NCBI GenBank assembly: GCA_000209815.1
Contig: FP929036.1
Span: 2,946,650 to 3,010,649 of the forward strand
DNA: 64,000 bases
Direction: 5' to 3'
From: Butyrivibrio fibrisolvens 16/4
Lineage (GTDB): Bacteria; Bacillota; Clostridia; Lachnospirales; Lachnospiraceae
This document shows, one piece after another, positions 17,829 to 26,657 of the stretch. Every line of letters begins with the position of its first letter. The stretch's first letter is position 1. The notes below the pieces were generated by a model that had not been told where the DNA came from, did no database searches, and saw only the letters and a program-made list of their open reading frames with translations. A program made the position numbers and the translations under genes.

Positions 17829-19486
17829 CTAGTTTGCAGGTACTGCTGGTGTCTCGGTTCCTTCCGCTGGGGCAGGTGCTGCCTCTGCTGGTGGTGCAGT
17901 GCCTTCTGCTGGTGCTACCTCTGTGGCAGGCGCTGCATTTGTGACCTGATACTTTGGTGTAATAACAAATGGTGTGGTATTGGCAACCCCTGGAGCATAT
18001 GTAGCAATAGCATTAGCTATTGTAGCTGCATCCTGAGTGGCAACCGCCTGAAGCATTGCATAAGAAAGGTTTGCATCAAGAGAAGCAATACCTACAGTAA
18101 CTGTTCTGTTTGATGGATTGTATTTACTATTATTATAAACATCGCGGCTAACCTCTTCACCATTTTCATAAACAATCTTCCAAAGGCGAGCTGTGTAGCC
18201 TGTATGACCACTGACTGTGGTAGTCATCTTTCCAAGTGGCACATTAGGATCTGCAACCCAGGTAGTGTTTTGAACATTAACACCAGTAATCTCTGTTTCG
18301 TAATCTACAGAATGGGATGGATCATCCTCTTCCTTGCCGTAAATATTGAAATAAGCATTGCTTCCATCACAATAACCTTCTATATATATAGGATAGCTTT
18401 TATTATTCTTAATCTGAAAATCCTTTCCACCTGACTCTGAAATAGCTGCATCCATAGATGGCTTTACATAGGTAACAATCATTGAGTGAGAGCTTCTGGT
18501 AACAACTGAAAGCTCCGCTTCACGAACGGCACCATAAAGTGTAGTAGATACCTGACAAATACCTCCGCCGTAGGTCTCTACTGTAGTACCGTTTTCGTAT
18601 GAACCTGCAAGCATATATCCATTTTCTGCTGTAAAAGGAGTGATTGCTCCAAGCACTGAAAATTCGTCTCCTGGGTAAAGAATAGTGCCATTGATAAAGC
18701 CTACACCATTGGCAACATTATTTTTCTGGCCTTTGAAGATGAGCTGTAATCTGTACTGAAGGAACCAAGCAAATCCTTAATCTCTGCCAGCTCTTCCTTG
18801 CTTCCTCTAGGCTCTTTTACCTCCGTAACAAGCTCTACTGTAGTATCTCCACCATCCCACTCATTTTCGATGTAATTTACAAGCTCTGCTGCTGATTCCT
18901 GAATCTGTACAACTACGCCAGCCTTTCCTTCATGAAATACAAACTGGCCATTTTCGCGTGTAAGATAATCATCGCTGGCCTCATCATTTACCTGAGAAGA
19001 GGCACTGTTAAGATATAAAGCTACACCGTTTTTATCTGCTCCTAAAGAAAGAGGAAAATCCTTTCCACGTCCTTCCTCTAAATCCTTGCTGGCCTTAAAT
19101 CGCTCTGCTACATTTCCTGTAGAACCATAAGTAGCTGCCTTTTCAAGAACGTCTTTATTCTTTGCACCTATGCAAAGATCTGCTCCTGTAGCTGTAAAGG
19201 TCTGTCCATTAGCTGACAGGGTAAAAACTGCCTTTTCGTAATCTGAAAAATAGCTATCAACAACATCCTGGGCCTCAGTAACAGTCTTGCCTGAAACATC
19301 TGTCCCACCAATGCTGATTCCGTTTGGAATTATTCTGTTGTCCGTTTCAACTTCTTCGGCAACTGCCTCAGCTTCCTCATTGGCCAGCTCTTCCTGAGAA
19401 ACGTCTGGCTCCTCAGCAAATGCAGTGACGGGAGTAGCTAAAATCATTGTTGATGCAAGTAATAATGATAAAGCTTTTCTTTTCAT
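17829..19486 (-). pseudogene. Secreted VanW-family protein, single frameshift
   Basis: Adding one A near 18738 restores a 552-residue protein. It has a signal peptide (KRKALSLLLASTMILATPVTAFA), one or two peptidoglycan-binding-4-like repeats (IGGTDVSGKTVTEAQDVVD), and a VanW domain (YPGDEFSVLGAI; YGGGICQVSTTLYGAV; SHSM). The tail is rich in Ala, Pro and Glu. The start ATG 19486 is preceded by AAGAGGCG; the in-frame 19510 start is less likely. VanW proteins occur at the cell wall; their biochemical role is not settled. Confidence 0.85.
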
Positions 19487-19531
19487 AACATATCGCCTCT
19501 TGATTGACATAATTTTTCGTAAAAATTAAAA

Positions 19532-19632
19532 TTATATTATAAAAGCAGCTGCAATGGTGGTAATGAGCATACTAAGCACTACAATCACCAATACAATGCT
19601 GGCTATAATCTGATGTTTTTACTACGTTTCAT
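19532..19632 (-). CDS. Very small single-pass membrane protein (candidate)
   Basis: Restoring one A in the run near 19615 gives a 33-residue peptide with a basic start (MKRSKKHQ) and one hydrophobic helix ending in AAAFII. It resembles the tiny DUF4044-like membrane peptides of Firmicutes in layout only. It lies 46 bp upstream of the VanW start on the same strand. No Shine-Dalgarno is obvious, so it may be chance. Confidence 0.35.
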
Positions 19633-19675
19633 ATTAAATACCTCATTTAAATCTTTAAGAAAAGGAGATTCCACT

Positions 19676-20278
19676 ATGGGTTTTCGCGGCTTTCCTATAT
19701 TACCGTTTTTCCTATTATTCTTAGTTCTTTTGGCGCTGAGACTTCATCATCTGAAAGCCAAGCGCGAACAGCAGGAGGCAGAATTCTGGGCCAAAGAACG
19801 CCAGGCAAATATCACCCCTGCAAAAGATATATCTAATCTAAGATATATTACCATTCCAATAGAGAAATTTCCATTAAATTTTAGCACTGATGAGGAAGTA
19901 ATTGAAATAGAAAACAGATTAAAAGAATTATCTACACATCGGCTTTTAAATCTAACAGGTGTCACGAATACAGACCTGAAACTCACCTACGGAGTTCCTA
20001 ATTTTGAAACCATGAGTAAAATCGGCGATGATTTCGATGAGGCCTGCGTGCTTTTAAACAAATATGCCAAGGCACTTATGGAAGAAGGCAGGACTGATGA
20101 TGTGATTACAGTATTGGAATTTGCCGTAGGTATAGGCACAGATATTAGCGAGTCCTACACTACCCTTGCTAATTGCTACAAACAAAAACAAATGGATTCC
20201 AAGCTTGATTTACTTAGAACCCAAATTGAACAAAGCACATTATTATTGAAGGAATCCATTTTAGAAAAAATAGGTTAA
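19676..20278 (+). CDS. Membrane-anchored TPR-like hypothetical protein
   Basis: The 200-residue protein starts at ATG 19676 behind AAGGAGA, with an N-terminal transmembrane helix (ILPFFLLFLVLLALRL). The C-terminal part is helical and repeat-like (ALMEEGRTDDVITVLEFAV; SYTTLANCYKQKQMDSKLDLL in parts), as in TPR folds. The middle has IPIEKFPLNFSTDEEVIEIENRL in parts. No function is known. It is a lone plus-strand gene convergent with the coiled-coil surface gene. Confidence 0.75.
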   Translation: MGFRGFPILPFFLLFLVLLALRLHHLKAKREQQEAEFWAKERQANITPAKDISNLRYITIPIEKFPLNFSTDEEVIEIENRLKELSTHRLLNLTGVTNTDLKLTYGVPNFETMSKIGDDFDEACVLLNKYAKALMEEGRTDDVITVLEFAVGIGTDISESYTTLANCYKQKQMDSKLDLLRTQIEQSTLLLKESILEKIG

Positions 20279-20283
20279 ATATA

Positions 20284-20308
20284 GCCAGCTCCTGGGAGCT
20301 GGCCTTTA
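20284..20308. terminator. Terminator between convergent genes
   Basis: A perfect 8-bp stem (GCCAGCTC/GAGCTGGC, 4-nt loop) is followed on the plus strand by CTTTATTTTT. It ends the 19676 gene and may also serve the converging minus-strand gene. Confidence 0.7.
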
Positions 20309-20320
20309 TTTTTGTGTATT

Positions 20321-22078
20321 TTACTTTACCTTTTCCTCTTCCTCGTCTTTTCTTCTCTTGAAAATTGCAAAGAATGCTGCTAATCCGCCAAGTACTGGAA
20401 GGGCTGTACCGTTCCACTTTGTAACTGTCTTTTCAACATCTGCCTTCTTAGCAATATCTGCTTCGGCAATAATTGTTGTCTCGATTTCCTCTGGAGCCTC
20501 TACATCTACAACTGCAAGAGGTGCAGATACATCTTCAAGTCTCTCCATTGTATTTGTCTGTGCAGGTGCTACCGGTGAAGGAGGCTGGTTTCTTGTTGGT
20601 TCGCTGAAATCAACTCTGGTCTGAACACCAGCTGCTGGTGATGTAACAACATCATCGATTCCGCCCACACTTTCAACTGAAATTGTAGCCTGAGTAGCTG
20701 ACTGAGAAGCTGCAGCCTGAGCTCTTGCTGCTCTAGCCCTTGCTTCTGCTTCTCTTGCCTCAGCTTCTTTTGCAAGAGCCTCCGCAATACGAGCAGAAAT
20801 AACATTAGCCTTATCCTTAAGATTATTGATTGTAGAATCAAATCCATCAATCTTTGAGCTAACATCCTTAATGCTCTCCTGGATAGTATTAATCTGATCA
20901 GAAATATGCTCTAAGGATGTAGTAATGTTATTAATCTTTTCGTTAATAGTAGTAATCTTAGTAGTGATGGCCGCTACAACATTAGGATATTCCTCACGAT
21001 TCTTTACATCCTGCTGATATTCCTTTTGGCTATACCAATCGACACCCTTCTTGTGCTGTCCTTCTTCTGCATAGAAGCCATCTGTTTCATCTCTCATAGC
21101 TGCATGGAAAGTATAACCAAAAACCTTCTGGTCCTTAATCTTTCCAGCAACATTTTTCTCATAAGTAGAAACCTTATGTGGATCCTCTGTCCATACTTTA
21201 TATGTAGGAGTCTTTTCAACTACATTGATTCCTGCCACAATTTCAGAATCATTTTCATTTACTCCATCTCCCTTAAAGAGAGAATTGCCATCTGCATCGC
21301 AGGTTACATAGTCAAAATATCGTTCTACATAAACAGGCTGTCCATCTATTTCCTTTACATACTTTACGCAGAAATGCTTGTTATCATAATCCTTATTGAA
21401 ATTCTCGCCAAAGAATACCTTGTCGGCATCCTCTGCCTTAACTTCTCCTGTAAGAAGAAGCTTGTAAAGAATCATTTCCTTTGCAAGAGAACGACCTTCT
21501 TTTTCGTAGTAATTTCCAATGCTAAGATTCTTGTGCTGCTCTTTTAATGCCTCTCTGGCAGCAGTTTCTTCATCCATCTTGTCCTGTACATCTTTCTGCT
21601 GCTCATCAAGTCCTTCATGATTATATCCAGCATCTTCATAAGCCTGATTTACATCAGCAAGCTCCTGCTCAGCCTCTGCTCTTTCAGCCTGTGCTGCCTC
21701 CAGCTCACCAGTCTTAATCTGCTGCTGTTCCTCAGCGTCAGCAAGCTCCTCTTCAAGTGCTCCCAGCTCTTCTTCTGCTGCAACCTTCGCTTCTTCTGTG
21801 GCTGTTATTTCTGACTCTATCTCTTCAACTGAAACATTTTCAATTTCATCAGCAACAACCTCTGTGGTTGGCTCTGAAACTGATTCCGAAACTGCCTCAG
21901 TAACTGCTTCCTTTGTTACCTCTGTAGTAACCTCGATTACACCTGTCTCAGAGATGCCCATACTCTCTTCAACGTTCTGTGCATATGCTAGATTTGCATC
22001 GCCAAGAGCTGATGCGCCTCCTACAGATGCACCTGTAATAGCTACTCCTTTTAATACCTTAAAAATTTTCTTTCCCAT
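20321..22078 (-). CDS. Coiled-coil surface protein with atypical LPxxG-like anchor
   Basis: The 585-residue protein starts at ATG 22078 behind AGGAGA. It has a signal peptide to about residue 33, a Thr/Val/Glu-rich segment, a long coiled coil (about 80-160, for example EEELGALEEELADAEEQ), a globular centre (about 180-350), a second coiled coil with EAEAREAEARARAAR, and a Pro-rich linker. The C-terminus has LPVLGG, then a hydrophobic stretch and KRRKDEEEE, like a sorting signal with an unusual pentapeptide. It follows the SipW-sortase gene and has a reversed copy of the operator found upstream of the pilus operons. Confidence 0.75.
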   Translation of the reverse strand: MGKKIFKVLKGVAITGASVGGASALGDANLAYAQNVEESMGISETGVIEVTTEVTKEAVTEAVSESVSEPTTEVVADEIENVSVEEIESEITATEEAKVAAEEELGALEEELADAEEQQQIKTGELEAAQAERAEAEQELADVNQAYEDAGYNHEGLDEQQKDVQDKMDEETAAREALKEQHKNLSIGNYYEKEGRSLAKEMILYKLLLTGEVKAEDADKVFFGENFNKDYDNKHFCVKYVKEIDGQPVYVERYFDYVTCDADGNSLFKGDGVNENDSEIVAGINVVEKTPTYKVWTEDPHKVSTYEKNVAGKIKDQKVFGYTFHAAMRDETDGFYAEEGQHKKGVDWYSQKEYQQDVKNREEYPNVVAAITTKITTINEKINNITTSLEHISDQINTIQESIKDVSSKIDGFDSTINNLKDKANVISARIAEALAKEAEAREAEARARAARAQAAASQSATQATISVESVGGIDDVVTSPAAGVQTRVDFSEPTRNQPPSPVAPAQTNTMERLEDVSAPLAVVDVEAPEEIETTIIAEADIAKKADVEKTVTKWNGTALPVLGGLAAFFAIFKRRKDEEEEKVK

Positions 22079-22135
22079 GTATAACTCTCCTATACTCATA
22101 CACTCACATTCGAAAATATTATCGGCACCAACATC

Positions 22136-22191
22136 ATTATATTAACCCCGACTTAAGAAAATCATTTGCCAATATTTAACTTTTCTTGCCA
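22136..22191 (-). promoter_or_regulatory. Promoter region with reversed TTGCCA direct repeat
   Basis: TTGCCA occurs on the plus strand at 22166-22171 and 22186-22191, exactly 20 bp apart. A minus-strand TATAAT (22136-22141) lies 24 bp from the nearer half-site, with no good -35 box. The half-sites face opposite to the gene, unlike the three copies upstream of the pilus operons. Confidence 0.5.
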
Positions 22192-22210
22192 GGATTTATT
22201 ACTATAAAGT

Positions 22211-23449
22211 TTAATATAAATAAGAATCACATTCATATCCATGGACTGTAAATCTCATCCCCTCTGAAGAGCAGGTTGAAAGGGTAATAATCTTATCAGA
22301 AGAAGCAGGACTTAAGCCTGTTTTCTTATATGAATATCTAACTAAATCATCAATATATTTCTGGAATTCCGGATTATCATAATATGGAACTGTGTATACC
22401 CATGAAGCTGGCTCAGTATCAAAATAAGAGAATATCTCAAATCTTCTTTTGCCTTCTTTAGTGATAATCTGAAAATATTTGTGCTGTTCAAAGAAATCTT
22501 CTTCTGTCTTATAAAATTTCAACTTTCCAAACATTGAAAGATTTCTCATGTTATGGCCGTAGATGATATTGTGGCAATCACTTAAATCAGCCAGATTGTA
22601 CCCCTCCAGAAAGATACTACCTGCAGTGGCATATTCCTTATCCAAGGTTCTGCGTAAATAAGTCTCATCATCCCCAGAAAACAAAATAGGATAGCTTATA
22701 TCTGTGCCCTCCACATATAGCCAGCCAATAACATCTGGATTGACATCAGAAAGGGATGCTAAATCCACATCAATCATATCAGTCCAATCCTGAGCTACTA
22801 CTACATCCTGGGCATTTTTCACATAGGCTTGTTCCAATGAATCATAGAGGTTTTCAGATTTCTGGTATCCCATATATATGTATGCAAAGCCTCCAAGAGA
22901 ACCGCATACAATAACAATACCTAAGGCTAATATTATCTTTGGATTTATTCTGCCTGCTCCTTTTGTAGAATCAGTTTTTTCTGATTGCCTTTTCTCCCCA
23001 ATATTAGAAAGCAGAATCCCCACAATCAAAAGGATAAATGCAACAATCTTTCCAGTAGTTTCAGAAATAAGGGCGGCCAACTTTCCATATAATGGAAAAT
23101 GAGCAATCACCCTGCCTCTTACATTTGTATAGGCTACCGGCATAAAATCAGCTGCCGCATTAGCATCACCTTTGGTGTGAATAAGCATGTCTTCTGTGTC
23201 TATAGACTCTATTCTGTGAGTCACCACACTAGCCCCTGAATCAAAGGCAATCACATCCCCCTGCTGCAAATCGTTAAAGGCTACGGGCTTCACATAGACT
23301 ATAGACCCAATAGAGATTTCCGGTTCCATAGAACCTGAAACAACATTAAACTCCTGAATTCCTATAATCCGTGGAATGGCCAGGGGAAGACATCCAGCTA
23401 TGATTAGCAAAATTATTAAATTCCCCAATAGCTTTAAAATCTTTACCAT
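22211..23449 (-). CDS. SipW-type signal peptidase I fused to a class B sortase
   Basis: This 412-residue protein has two enzyme halves. Residues 1-155 are an ER/SipW-type signal peptidase: an N-terminal membrane helix, SGSMEP (Ser40), VTHRIE (His78 in place of the bacterial Lys) and a C-terminal membrane helix. After a charged linker (about 152-170) and a further membrane helix (170-195) comes a class B sortase: VNPDVIGWLYVEGTDISYP, IIYGHNM (His299), LSTCSSEG (Cys393) and MRFTVHG (Arg399). It would cleave SipW-type precursors and anchor proteins at the same site. It is last in cluster A, whose upstream genes encode SipW-type substrates. One caution: an extra A in a six-A run in the linker would create a stop, but the sortase half has no other start codon that keeps its membrane helix. 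Confidence 0.85.
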   Translation of the reverse strand: MVKILKLLGNLIILLIIAGCLPLAIPRIIGIQEFNVVSGSMEPEISIGSIVYVKPVAFNDLQQGDVIAFDSGASVVTHRIESIDTEDMLIHTKGDANAAADFMPVAYTNVRGRVIAHFPLYGKLAALISETTGKIVAFILLIVGILLSNIGEKRQSEKTDSTKGAGRINPKIILALGIVIVCGSLGGFAYIYMGYQKSENLYDSLEQAYVKNAQDVVVAQDWTDMIDVDLASLSDVNPDVIGWLYVEGTDISYPILFSGDDETYLRRTLDKEYATAGSIFLEGYNLADLSDCHNIIYGHNMRNLSMFGKLKFYKTEEDFFEQHKYFQIITKEGKRRFEIFSYFDTEPASWVYTVPYYDNPEFQKYIDDLVRYSYKKTGLSPASSDKIITLSTCSSEGMRFTVHGYECDSYLY

Positions 23450-23472
23450 AAAATAATTTTACCACAAATTTA

Positions 23473-23498
23473 TAGGGACGACCAATAAGTCGTCCCTA
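23473..23498 (-). other. Perfect hairpin between operon genes
   Basis: A 10-bp perfect stem (TAGGGACGAC/GTCGTCCCTA, 6-nt loop) sits in the 66-bp gap before the SipW-sortase gene. It lacks a strong T-run, so it looks like a partial terminator or mRNA-stability hairpin that lowers downstream expression. Confidence 0.5.
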
Positions 23499-23515
23499 AA
23501 TCACTAATTTCAATA

Positions 23516-24556
23516 TTAATTTCGATTTTTCTTATCGTAATTTGCTCTCATTGTACCTATTACAGCAATAGTTGCAATCAGTAATCCGATAAAAGCTACT
23601 ATGATGAGATAACGCATATATTGAGTATATACAGCCACCTTATCAACAGCCTCTGGTACCTCCTCATCAGGAATCTCTTCTATTTCCTCAATACCCCTAG
23701 GTACTGTGTCGTCACCGATTTGTGTTTCCTCATCCCCTGCTGCATCACCAGCAGTTTCGTTATTTGCCCCATTGTCACCAGCTACTGCATTGCCACCGGC
23801 TGCAGGATTTCTGTTTGTTACGATACCTGCATTTTCTGCTACCTGACCTGGAATAATCTGATATGTATACTGAGGATCACCAACTACTGTAGAGTACTCT
23901 GTATTTGTAGTCTCTGTATAAACAGTATTGGTTCCAGCCTTTATCTTCTTATAAGTAAACACCAGCTCCTGATCCTTTTTCAGGCTCTTTACATGGATGT
24001 TTAACATCTGAGGAAGGTATCCTTCCACATATCTGTAAGGCACGTAAACCTCTTCGCCTTCTGCTCCATAATAAGTAGCAGTATCAAGTAATGTAGCCCC
24101 TGCCTCATCCTGGTACTTTACTGTATAAGGAACTACATCGCCTACACCATAGGCTATAACATAAGTCTCATCTCCAGTAACCTGAATTGCTGAAGGAGCA
24201 AGATTCTTATCTCCACTTCTGCGAAAGCCCTTTACATAATATTTAGCCAATTCTACAGGATTGCCCTCATCATCAACTGTAGATGTTGGAGTTATCTGAA
24301 CAGCTGTCTGAGGAGTAAAGTTGAAGGAATCTCCGTAATTAAGACCTGTAAATTCCAAGCAATCCTCGCTAATCTTCTTGTCGCTAACAGCGTCTGTGAA
24401 GGTTGCTCCCTCTTCACCTGTACCACCAAGAACAATCTTAATGGTATAGGTGTATTTGGCCTCTTCAGCGGAAGCCACTGTAGAAAATGAAATCATACCT
24501 GTAAATGCAACTAATAATGATAGGATTAAGCCGATAATTCTTTTTGTTGTTTTCAT
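23516..24556 (-). CDS. Secreted MucBP-like membrane-anchored protein (cluster A)
   Basis: The 346-residue protein has a signal peptide (to about 30), then a MucBP-like domain (VPYTVKYQDEAGATLLD through DQELVFTYKK, about 140-205). A Gly/Asn/Ala-rich linker and the acidic segment GDDTVPRGIEEIEEIPDEE precede a C-terminal membrane helix and basic tail. It matches the cluster B protein at 44023-45099 in order and features (VKGLRVAG/VKGFRRSG, YVVAYGVGE/YVIAYGVGD). No LPXTG is present. It is probably a surface scaffold for the SipW-dependent structure. Confidence 0.75.
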   Translation of the reverse strand: MKTTKRIIGLILSLLVAFTGMISFSTVASAEEAKYTYTIKIVLGGTGEEGATFTDAVSDKKISEDCLEFTGLNYGDSFNFTPQTAVQITPTSTVDDEGNPVELAKYYVKGFRRSGDKNLAPSAIQVTGDETYVIAYGVGDVVPYTVKYQDEAGATLLDTATYYGAEGEEVYVPYRYVEGYLPQMLNIHVKSLKKDQELVFTYKKIKAGTNTVYTETTNTEYSTVVGDPQYTYQIIPGQVAENAGIVTNRNPAAGGNAVAGDNGANNETAGDAAGDEETQIGDDTVPRGIEEIEEIPDEEVPEAVDKVAVYTQYMRYLIIVAFIGLLIATIAVIGTMRANYDKKNRN

Positions 24557-24562
24557 ATTAGG

Positions 24563-25378
24563 CTACCTCCTCCCGTTGTTTTTAGCAGCTATGAAATATA
24601 ATCCAATAAGTAAAATACCAATGAGTAATGTTACTGTACAAATGATAAGTGGTAAAATGCTGTCGCCAGTTACTGGGCCACCGCCTGCCAGCGGAATTGA
24701 AGGATCGTTGATTGCAACTACCTCTGTACCACCTGGGATTGTGTAAACGACTCTTCGTGTCTTGGTATTAGTAATAACCTTTGTCTCTGGTTTTGGATTT
24801 GGTGTATCCTCTACTCCAAACTTAAAATCAATCTGTGCCAGCTTCTGCATATAGTCGCTATCCTGAGAATTTCCATCCAGGCTGATTACCAATGTAACCT
24901 TTCCTGAGCTGCCACCTGCAAGTGTTCCTATGCCAAAATATGTTTTCTCATCCGCTTCAAGATTTCCCTGAACCTGATGTAAACCGACTATTGAAGATTC
25001 TCCACCAACCAAATCATTGCTGTAGAGGTCTGTCTTTTTACCATTAGCCTCGTAATACAGCTTGTAAGTATAAGCACCACCAGCTGCATCACCTTCATCC
25101 TCCAGAGAATCGATAACATCTGTGCTAAGGTAAAAGTCTGCAGATTTTCCAGCATCATTCTTATAAGTAACCTCGTATGTAAATGTATCTCCTGGCATTA
25201 CATTCTGGATAGTAGCCTTATCAACACTATAAGATGAATCATCTAGCTTGCTTCCAGTATATATTACATTCCAGCTTGCCTTTGCATCGTCTTTAGCATT
25301 TGCTGTTAGCCCTTGTCCTAAAAGTCCTGCTACAGTCAATGCCAGAGCAAGGACCAAATTCATATATTTTATTTTCAT
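24563..25378 (-). CDS. Secreted protein with PxTGDS-type sorting signal (cluster A)
   Basis: The 271-residue protein has a signal peptide (to about 28), one beta-rich domain with NVMPGDTFTYEVTYKNDAGKS in parts (about 60-80), and a C-terminal anchor: INDPSIPLAGGGPVTGDS, then a hydrophobic helix and KNNGRR. GPVTG before the helix resembles a class B sortase motif more than LPXTG. The paralog at 45102-45950 has NPSTGDS in the same place. The fused sortase two genes downstream is the likely enzyme. Confidence 0.75.
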   Translation of the reverse strand: MKIKYMNLVLALALTVAGLLGQGLTANAKDDAKASWNVIYTGSKLDDSSYSVDKATIQNVMPGDTFTYEVTYKNDAGKSADFYLSTDVIDSLEDEGDAAGGAYTYKLYYEANGKKTDLYSNDLVGGESSIVGLHQVQGNLEADEKTYFGIGTLAGGSSGKVTLVISLDGNSQDSDYMQKLAQIDFKFGVEDTPNPKPETKVITNTKTRRVVYTIPGGTEVVAINDPSIPLAGGGPVTGDSILPLIICTVTLLIGILLIGLYFIAAKNNGRR

Positions 25379-25394
25379 GGCTTGCTCCTTTCCA

Positions 25395-26120
25395 CTACTG
25401 TGTAATAGATACTATGTCGCCGTCGTCTATAGCTGAACATGTTGCCTTTACGCCCCAGGCTGCATATATTGCTTCCTCTGCGTTGTGGGTCTGAACTGCA
25501 TCTGCTCTTATTGAAACATCTACTCTCTGTCCATCGTAAACATATTCGTGAGTGATAGTGGATTCTGTTGTAACATCCTTTACTATCTGTGTTACCTTAT
25601 TATCCACTGTGATTCCTGTTATAAAGGAAGCTTCCTGTCCACACTCAAGAGGCTTTTTCAGATAATACACTGTCTGTTCCTTATATTTATCATTATTATT
25701 AGATTCAGCCTCATTGATTATCCATCCATCTGCAACCTCTAGCTTGATTAATGCAGGGTCTAAGGTCTGATTCTTCTTTCCATCTGCATTTTTCCAGCTC
25801 TTCTGAACCACGACTCTTACGTATTCCTTATATCCTGTCTCCTCGTTAGAGTTATTAACAATCTTTACTGTCTCAGGATACTTTTTTCCAATGTCTATAA
25901 AGCCTTTTTCCTCGATATCATTTTCGATTGCCGGGAAGGTAAGCTTTCCATCAGCAATATCACCTGTAATATCTACCGAAAATACTGCGGTGGAGAAGTT
26001 TACATGTTCTGCAGCTGTCTGATACATAATTGCTGCTCTTGTAGCTCCAACGCTGCTTGCTCCTAATACTATCAACCCTAATGCCAAAATCATTAGAGGA
26101 CTTTTATAAAATTTTTTCAT
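25395..26120 (-). CDS. TasA/camelysin-like SipW-dependent protein, medium size (cluster A)
   Basis: It starts at ATG 26120 (8 nt after AGGAGG; the ATG at 26126 is too close). The 241-residue protein has a SipW-type N-terminus: a hydrophobic helix then GASSVGATRAAI. The mature part is beta-rich (YPETVKIVNNSNEETGYKEYVRVVV in parts; DVSIRADAVQTHNAEEAI). The last motif recurs in the paralog at 45965-46783 (KVEARVDAVQAHSAEEAI). These are probable fibre or matrix subunits released by the signal peptidase half of the fusion protein. Confidence 0.75.
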   Translation of the reverse strand: MKKFYKSPLMILALGLIVLGASSVGATRAAIMYQTAAEHVNFSTAVFSVDITGDIADGKLTFPAIENDIEEKGFIDIGKKYPETVKIVNNSNEETGYKEYVRVVVQKSWKNADGKKNQTLDPALIKLEVADGWIINEAESNNNDKYKEQTVYYLKKPLECGQEASFITGITVDNKVTQIVKDVTTESTITHEYVYDGQRVDVSIRADAVQTHNAEEAIYAAWGVKATCSAIDDGDIVSITQ

Positions 26121-26135
26121 ATTCATCCCCTCCTA

Positions 26136-26639
26136 TTATTGACCAAGATTGTAGTTGCTCTGACTGATTGCTACTGCATCCCAGATTACATTTCCATTTT
26201 CATCGTAGGCAACCTTTGTGGCTTCCTGAACGATGATTACGTTAAATGTACCTGTATCTCCAACCTTTCGGGTAATGGCTAATGTTAAAGGAGTATCAAC
26301 TGGAGTTGATTCTCCAGGAGCGATTGGATTAGCGTAATAGTAATAACCATCTCCTCCATCTGACCATCCTTCTGTTACAGTAAGTGTAACAGTGCAGTTG
26401 TCAGGATAGATTGCCTTTGCTCTTACGAATATTGGATAATCACCAGTATTTTTGATGGTGATTTTCTTTGTAAGATCCTCCACTTTTTCATCAATCTCAG
26501 GAGTACCATCGCCTACGCTGATTTTGAATCCTCCCTGGGTCTGAATAGTGTCTGTAAAGAATGCCATTGCCGGTTTTACAGCAACCGTACTTATTACCAA
26601 AGCAATGGCTGCAATTATAAATAACAACTTTGTTTTCAT
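26136..26639 (-). CDS. TasA/camelysin-like SipW-dependent protein, small (cluster A)
   Basis: The 167-residue protein begins with a hydrophobic helix and VKPAMAFFTDTIQTQG, a classical SipW-dependent signal. The domain has ITIKNTGDYPIFVRAKAIY and GDGYYYYANPIAPGEST. The paralog at 46773-47303 shares VAVKPAMAF.TDT, the NTGD[YL]P motif and GYYYY. It is an expected structural subunit with the medium-size protein. Confidence 0.78.
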   Translation of the reverse strand: MKTKLLFIIAAIALVISTVAVKPAMAFFTDTIQTQGGFKISVGDGTPEIDEKVEDLTKKITIKNTGDYPIFVRAKAIYPDNCTVTLTVTEGWSDGGDGYYYYANPIAPGESTPVDTPLTLAITRKVGDTGTFNVIIVQEATKVAYDENGNVIWDAVAISQSNYNLGQ

Positions 26640-26657
26640 AATAAGTTACCTCACATT

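Noticed and set aside
23473-23498. Full terminator before the SipW-sortase gene
   Set aside because: The stem is perfect but no T-run follows on the minus strand, so complete termination is doubtful.
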